A DNA stretch of 64,000 bases. It comes from Methylobacter sp. GTDB lineage: Bacteria; Pseudomonadota; Gammaproteobacteria; Methylococcales; Methylomonadaceae. The notes under the pieces are model-generated. The model was not told the DNA's origin. It worked only from the letters and a program-made list of their open reading frames with translations, and searched no databases. Numbering within the stretch: the first letter of the stretch is position 1; each line of letters opens with the position of its first letter. Positions 61,355-64,000 of this stretch are shown here, piece by piece. The translations under genes and the position numbers were made by a program. The stretch is taken from contig JAPLRU010000094.1 of NCBI GenBank assembly GCA_026399025.1, positions 1-64,000 of the forward strand. Reading direction: 5' to 3'.

Positions 61355-61597
61355 TCACGCCGCTTCGCTTTCTTCATACAACGTTTCCGGCGCGATGTCG
61401 GCGCCGTTGGGCCAGGATATGGACCAGCCGTCGACAAAAAAACGTTGAAAATAACCGATGTCTTTGAGCGGCTCAAACACTTCGCCGCTCAGCCATTTTG
61501 CGCAATCCGCGATTTTTTCTTCGCCATTGTCAAAAGTGATTTTGATTTTGTAATCGGTCAAATAAGTCGCCTGCACGACCACGGGCATATAATCCAT
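61355..61597 (-). CDS. DUF2442 protein
   Basis: The 80-residue protein has the DUF2442 signature ATYLTDYKIKITFDNGEEKIADC and FQRFFVDGWSISWPNGADIAPETLY. DUF2442 proteins are often paired with DUF4160 in possible TA modules, but no partner is adjacent here. The function is unknown. Confidence 0.85.
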   Translation of the reverse strand: MDYMPVVVQATYLTDYKIKITFDNGEEKIADCAKWLSGEVFEPLKDIGYFQRFFVDGWSISWPNGADIAPETLYEESEAA

Positions 61598-61701
61598 TGC
61601 TTTTTACCTTTGTTTAATTTAACGGTGTTATTCTGTCGACTTTACACCCGCATCCTACTCTGTTTTCCTCTTTTTTAATCTCCATTGCTGCGCATGAACG
61701 G

Positions 61702-62109
61702 TCAAAGATGAAAATCCTTACCCACCGACACCGCTTGGACATAACCGGTTCTAATAACAAAATCACCGAAGCGCTCGCCCGCTTCCCGCTCACGGGCATA
61801 ACGATGAATAATCGGGGTCAGTTCGGCCAATATCTGTTCCTCGTTAATATTCTCGCGGTACAGTTTATTCAGGCGTTGACCGTAAAAGCCTGCGCCCAGA
61901 TACAAATTATACTTGCCCGGCGCTTTGCCGATAAAACCGATTTCGCCCAGCACTGAACGTGCGCAGCCGTTCGGACAACCGGTCATGCGGATCAGGATCG
62001 GGTCGTGTTCAAGCCCCGCCTCTTTAATGATTGCATCAAGCTTAGGTAACTCGCAATAATAAATCCCCCTACAGCTCGTTCCCACGCCGGAGCGCTCATC
62101 GTTATACAC
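61702..62109 (-). pseudogene. cysI: CysI sulfite reductase C-terminal remnant fused to a repeat
   Basis: The last 115 or so residues match the haemoprotein subunit of NADPH-sulfite reductase, including the siroheme/[4Fe-4S] motif TGCPNGCAR and the C-terminal [12 protein letters not shown]. About 430 N-terminal residues are missing. The open frame starts with a GTG inside a palindromic repeat, so the first 20 or so residues ([10 protein letters not shown]...) are repeat-derived. The protein cannot be an active reductase. Confidence 0.85.
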
Positions 62110-62205
62110 ATCTCGATGTAGGCCGGAATAAGCCGGTCCGCGCTTTAGCGCAGGACAGGCGTTTCCGGCATCCCGAAGCTTGGGAGTGCCGGAGCGTGGG
62201 AACTA
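62045..62205. repeat. Composite repeat at the cysI break
   Basis: It contains in order the AACTCGC-aataataaatcccc block, a CGTTCCCACGCCGGAGCG hairpin, the inverted tail CGCTCATCGTTATACACATC, and a GGCCGGAATAAGCC / GGCGTTTCCGGC palindrome (62121-62168). It marks the exact break in cysI. The remaining spacer to 62450 holds nothing recognised. Confidence 0.75.
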
Positions 62206-62450
62206 TTCGAACGGCTTAAAATACATAACGGCTGAGCCGATAGAAAAACACAACGCAGCAGCCAAAACACAGACAAACGTTGTCGTATGCGACTTCACGG
62301 AACCGAACGGTTAAAAACTTTAAGAGTGAAGACCACTGAAAACGGTCGCTTTAGCGAGAGCCGGATAGTCAAATGACCGGCAAAACAGTCATCGTACTGA
62401 AGCTGTTTATCTGCGATAATTAATGCCCGAAATTTTTCCAAGGCTTCATT

Positions 62451-63257
62451 TTGAATTATTTTTTGAATAGATTCCTCAGCTTGCTGAGAAGTTTCCCGCT
62501 GATCAAACAAATGGTTAGGCGCGAAGTGATCGGTCGTTACCGCGGCTCATTCTTGGGCTTATTATGGTCGTTTATTAATCCCGTTCTGATGCTGACGGTT
62601 TACACGTTTGTCTTCGGTTTTGTATTTAAAGCGCGCTGGGGACAAGGCGACACCGACAAGTATGAGTTTGCGATGGTGCTGTTTGCCGGACTGATTGTAT
62701 TTAACCTGTTTTCCGAATGCGTTTCGCGTGCGCCGGGCCTGATTTTGGCGAACGTCAATTATGTCAAAAAAGTTATTTTCCCTCTTGAAATACTGCCTTG
62801 GGTCGCGTTAGGGTCGGCGCTGTTTCATTCAAGCATCAGCCTGGGCGTGTTGCTGATTTTTTTAGCCGTGCTCGGCCACCCTTTTTCGTGGGCGATGCTG
62901 TGGCTGCCGGTCATCGTATTGCCGTTTTTATTGTTGATTATGGGCTTGTCATGGCTGCTGGCCTCTATAGGGGTTTTTGTCCGCGATGTCGGGCAACTGG
63001 TCGGCATGACCATTACTGTGTTGATGTTCATGAGCCCCATTTTTTACCCCTTGAGCGCCTTGCCGGAATCTGTCAGCGCTTACCTGTTTCTAAACCCGGT
63101 CACTTTTGTGGTGGAACAAGTCCGCAACGTTCTGTTATGGAATCTGCAACCGAATTGGCAACATTTGGCTATTTACAGCGCTGTATCCATTGTTATCGCT
63201 TGGTTCGGCTTGTTTTGGTTTGAAAAAACCAGAAAGGGTTTTGCCGATGTTTTATAA
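62451..63257 (+). CDS. ABC transporter permease for polysaccharide/O-antigen export (Wzm/TagG type)
   Basis: The 268-residue protein has six membrane helices and the ABC-2 export signature REVIGRYRGSFLGLLWSFINP near the start, PLEILPW, and the late FLNPVTFVVEQVRNVLLW. It would form the channel for a polysaccharide with a cognate ATPase. The start is a TTG at 62451; an ATG at 62511 would lose the N-terminal amphipathic segment. The cognate ATPase gene is not next to it: MNT genes follow. Confidence 0.88.
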   Translation: MNYFLNRFLSLLRSFPLIKQMVRREVIGRYRGSFLGLLWSFINPVLMLTVYTFVFGFVFKARWGQGDTDKYEFAMVLFAGLIVFNLFSECVSRAPGLILANVNYVKKVIFPLEILPWVALGSALFHSSISLGVLLIFLAVLGHPFSWAMLWLPVIVLPFLLLIMGLSWLLASIGVFVRDVGQLVGMTITVLMFMSPIFYPLSALPESVSAYLFLNPVTFVVEQVRNVLLWNLQPNWQHLAIYSAVSIVIAWFGLFWFEKTRKGFADVL

Positions 63258-63307
63258 TTCCGCCTCCCGGAATAGCACGGCCAAGCCACAGGACACGAGA
63301 GGAATAC

Positions 63308-63637
63308 ATGCGTTTAGCTTATGAAGAACAGCTAGCCATCACCGACGCTATTCATCAAGCCGATGCCGAAGCAATCATTTACCTGTTCGGGTCGCGTGCG
63401 GACGACACCGCCAAAGGTGGCGACATTGACCTATTGGTTCTCTCTAAAAACATCAATCTGTCGGCTAAGCTGGAAATTTTGGCACAACTGCACCGAAGCC
63501 TGGGTGAGCGCAAGATAGACATTGCGGTCTATCCCGATGCCACCCGCCCCTTTCCCAGACTGGTTATGCAGTCCGGGCTGCCGTTATGGCGCGAGCAAAA
63601 ACCGAGTTGCTGCAAGAACAGTTGGCCGGTCGCCTGA
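63308..63637 (+). CDS. MNT-type minimal nucleotidyltransferase 1
   Basis: The 109-residue protein has the nucleotidyltransferase core GSRADDTAKGGDIDLLV (31-48) with the Gly-Ser and Asp-x-Asp metal site. MNT proteins usually pair with HEPN toxins and act as antitoxins by AMPylating them. The C-terminal ten residues (KPSCCKNSWPVA) read into the next frame and may have been altered by a frameshift. Confidence 0.85.
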   Translation: MRLAYEEQLAITDAIHQADAEAIIYLFGSRADDTAKGGDIDLLVLSKNINLSAKLEILAQLHRSLGERKIDIAVYPDATRPFPRLVMQSGLPLWREQKPSCCKNSWPVA

Positions 63638-63666
63638 AATATGCCATGGCGAGATGCCTCAAATAA
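63586..63666 (+). pseudogene. Possible HEPN-partner remnant
   Basis: A 26-codon frame (MARAKTELLQEQLAGRLKYA, then MARCLK) starts inside MNT 1 and ends with TAA overlapping the ATG of MNT 2. The helical Lys/Leu-rich start resembles HEPN or nucleotidyltransferase-substrate-binding partners, but it is too short to be functional. It could also be chance. Confidence 0.3.
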
Positions 63667-63965
63667 TGAGACTTTCTGAACAAGCACAGCAAATTATCCG
63701 GAATACCGTCCGAGAGGTTTTCGGCCTGGAGGCTAAAGTAAAACTTTTCGGATCAAGAATAAACGATGGCGCCCGTGGCGGCGATATTGACCTGCTCGTT
63801 GAGCTGTCGTCAATCACGGCGGACAGTGAACGTAAAACCTTGCAACTTATCGCCAAACTTCAATTACGCCTAGGCGACCAGCCTATTGATGTGTTGGTGC
63901 TTGATCCTTCAACGCCCATGCAATCGATACATGAACATGCCGCCATGACCGGAATAATATTGTGA
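63666..63965 (+). CDS. MNT-type minimal nucleotidyltransferase 2
   Basis: The protein of about 99 residues from the ATG at 63666 has KLFGSRINDGARGGDIDLLVE near residue 27, a more complete core than MNT 1. It starts at a TAATG junction and overlaps the next gene by 4 bp (GTGA). The open frame begins earlier at 63522, but that part overlaps MNT 1 and has no family similarity. Confidence 0.85.
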   Translation: MRLSEQAQQIIRNTVREVFGLEAKVKLFGSRINDGARGGDIDLLVELSSITADSERKTLQLIAKLQLRLGDQPIDVLVLDPSTPMQSIHEHAAMTGIIL

Positions 63966-64000
63966 GTTTAGCCTTGGACTTACCGGTAACGCGCTTTCTG
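63962..64000 (+). CDS. Start of the partner gene of MNT 2 (partial)
   Basis: A GTG in the GTGA overlap opens VSLALDLPVTRFL, cut by the window end. By position it should be the HEPN or substrate-binding partner of MNT 2. Confidence 0.4.
   Translation, partial: MSLALDLPVTRFL

Noticed and set aside
62295-62510. Minus-strand 71-codon frame before the export permease
   Set aside because: It overlaps the permease start on the other strand, has no family match or ribosome site, and the spacer is otherwise degenerate.

Overview
This window looks like a chromosomal segment of a gammaproteobacterium, probably a Methylococcales-type methanotroph. The evidence is indirect: the housekeeping genes are gammaproteobacterial (hda with arsC/wrbA, proC-yggT-yggU, dnaE, priA, bamD, rluD-pgeF), there is a small DUF1640 coiled-coil gene, and the spacers are full of short palindromic repeats. 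No methane-oxidation gene lies in the window, so the assignment is an inference. All alignments were made by eye.

Layout. 0-3 kb: the 5' end of a group II intron, a REP-associated transposase between REP pairs, and two toxin-antitoxin (TA) pairs. 3-7 kb: a BLUF photoreceptor, a DUF1640 gene between 92-bp direct repeats, sodB and an SDR/DUF3455 pair. 7-10.2 kb: the minus-strand operon arsC-wrbA-DUF2069-hda-panE. 10.6-12.8 kb: an integron-type cassette array with attC-like sites and no integrase in view. 12.9-17.9 kb: a DUF2231 protein and a three-gene decarboxylase / ATP-grasp / PLP-enzyme operon. 18-19.5 kb: an AAA ATPase with a frameshifted nuclease-like partner. 19.6-24.5 kb: a DUF4124 protein, proC-yggT-yggU, and a spore-photolyase-like radical SAM protein with an SDR. 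25-31 kb: a cupredoxin-cytochrome, an exported metallopeptidase-like protein, a hybrid kinase and a host-attachment protein.

31.1-34.6 kb: dnaE. 35-42.3 kb: a defence and TA island (MazEF, two Phd-PIN pairs, a truncated Doc, and a type III restriction-modification system). 42.9-45.7 kb: two DUF1538 membrane proteins with a PII-like and a CBS protein, then dsbB. 45.9-53.5 kb: a signalling cluster made of an ethylene-receptor-like kinase, a CHASE kinase, a single-domain response regulator and a diguanylate cyclase. 53.9-61.6 kb: an exported methyltransferase-like protein, priA, bamD, rluD, pgeF, a ZIP transporter and DUF2442. 61.7-64 kb: a cysI remnant, a polysaccharide-export permease and MNT nucleotidyltransferases.

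The most distinctive features concern mobile and regulatory DNA. Palindromic repeats have shaped genes directly: one is translated in frame inside pgeF, one ends doc, and one supplies the start codon of the cysI remnant. A 48-bp sequence has inserted into two unrelated repeat families. Two distant loci carry the same three-DnaA-box geometry. Candidate under-described systems are the decarboxylase/ATP-grasp/PLP operon, the DUF1538-PII-CBS operon, the ATPase plus nuclease-like pair, and a membrane-anchored isochorismatase-fold protein that lacks the usual catalytic lysine.
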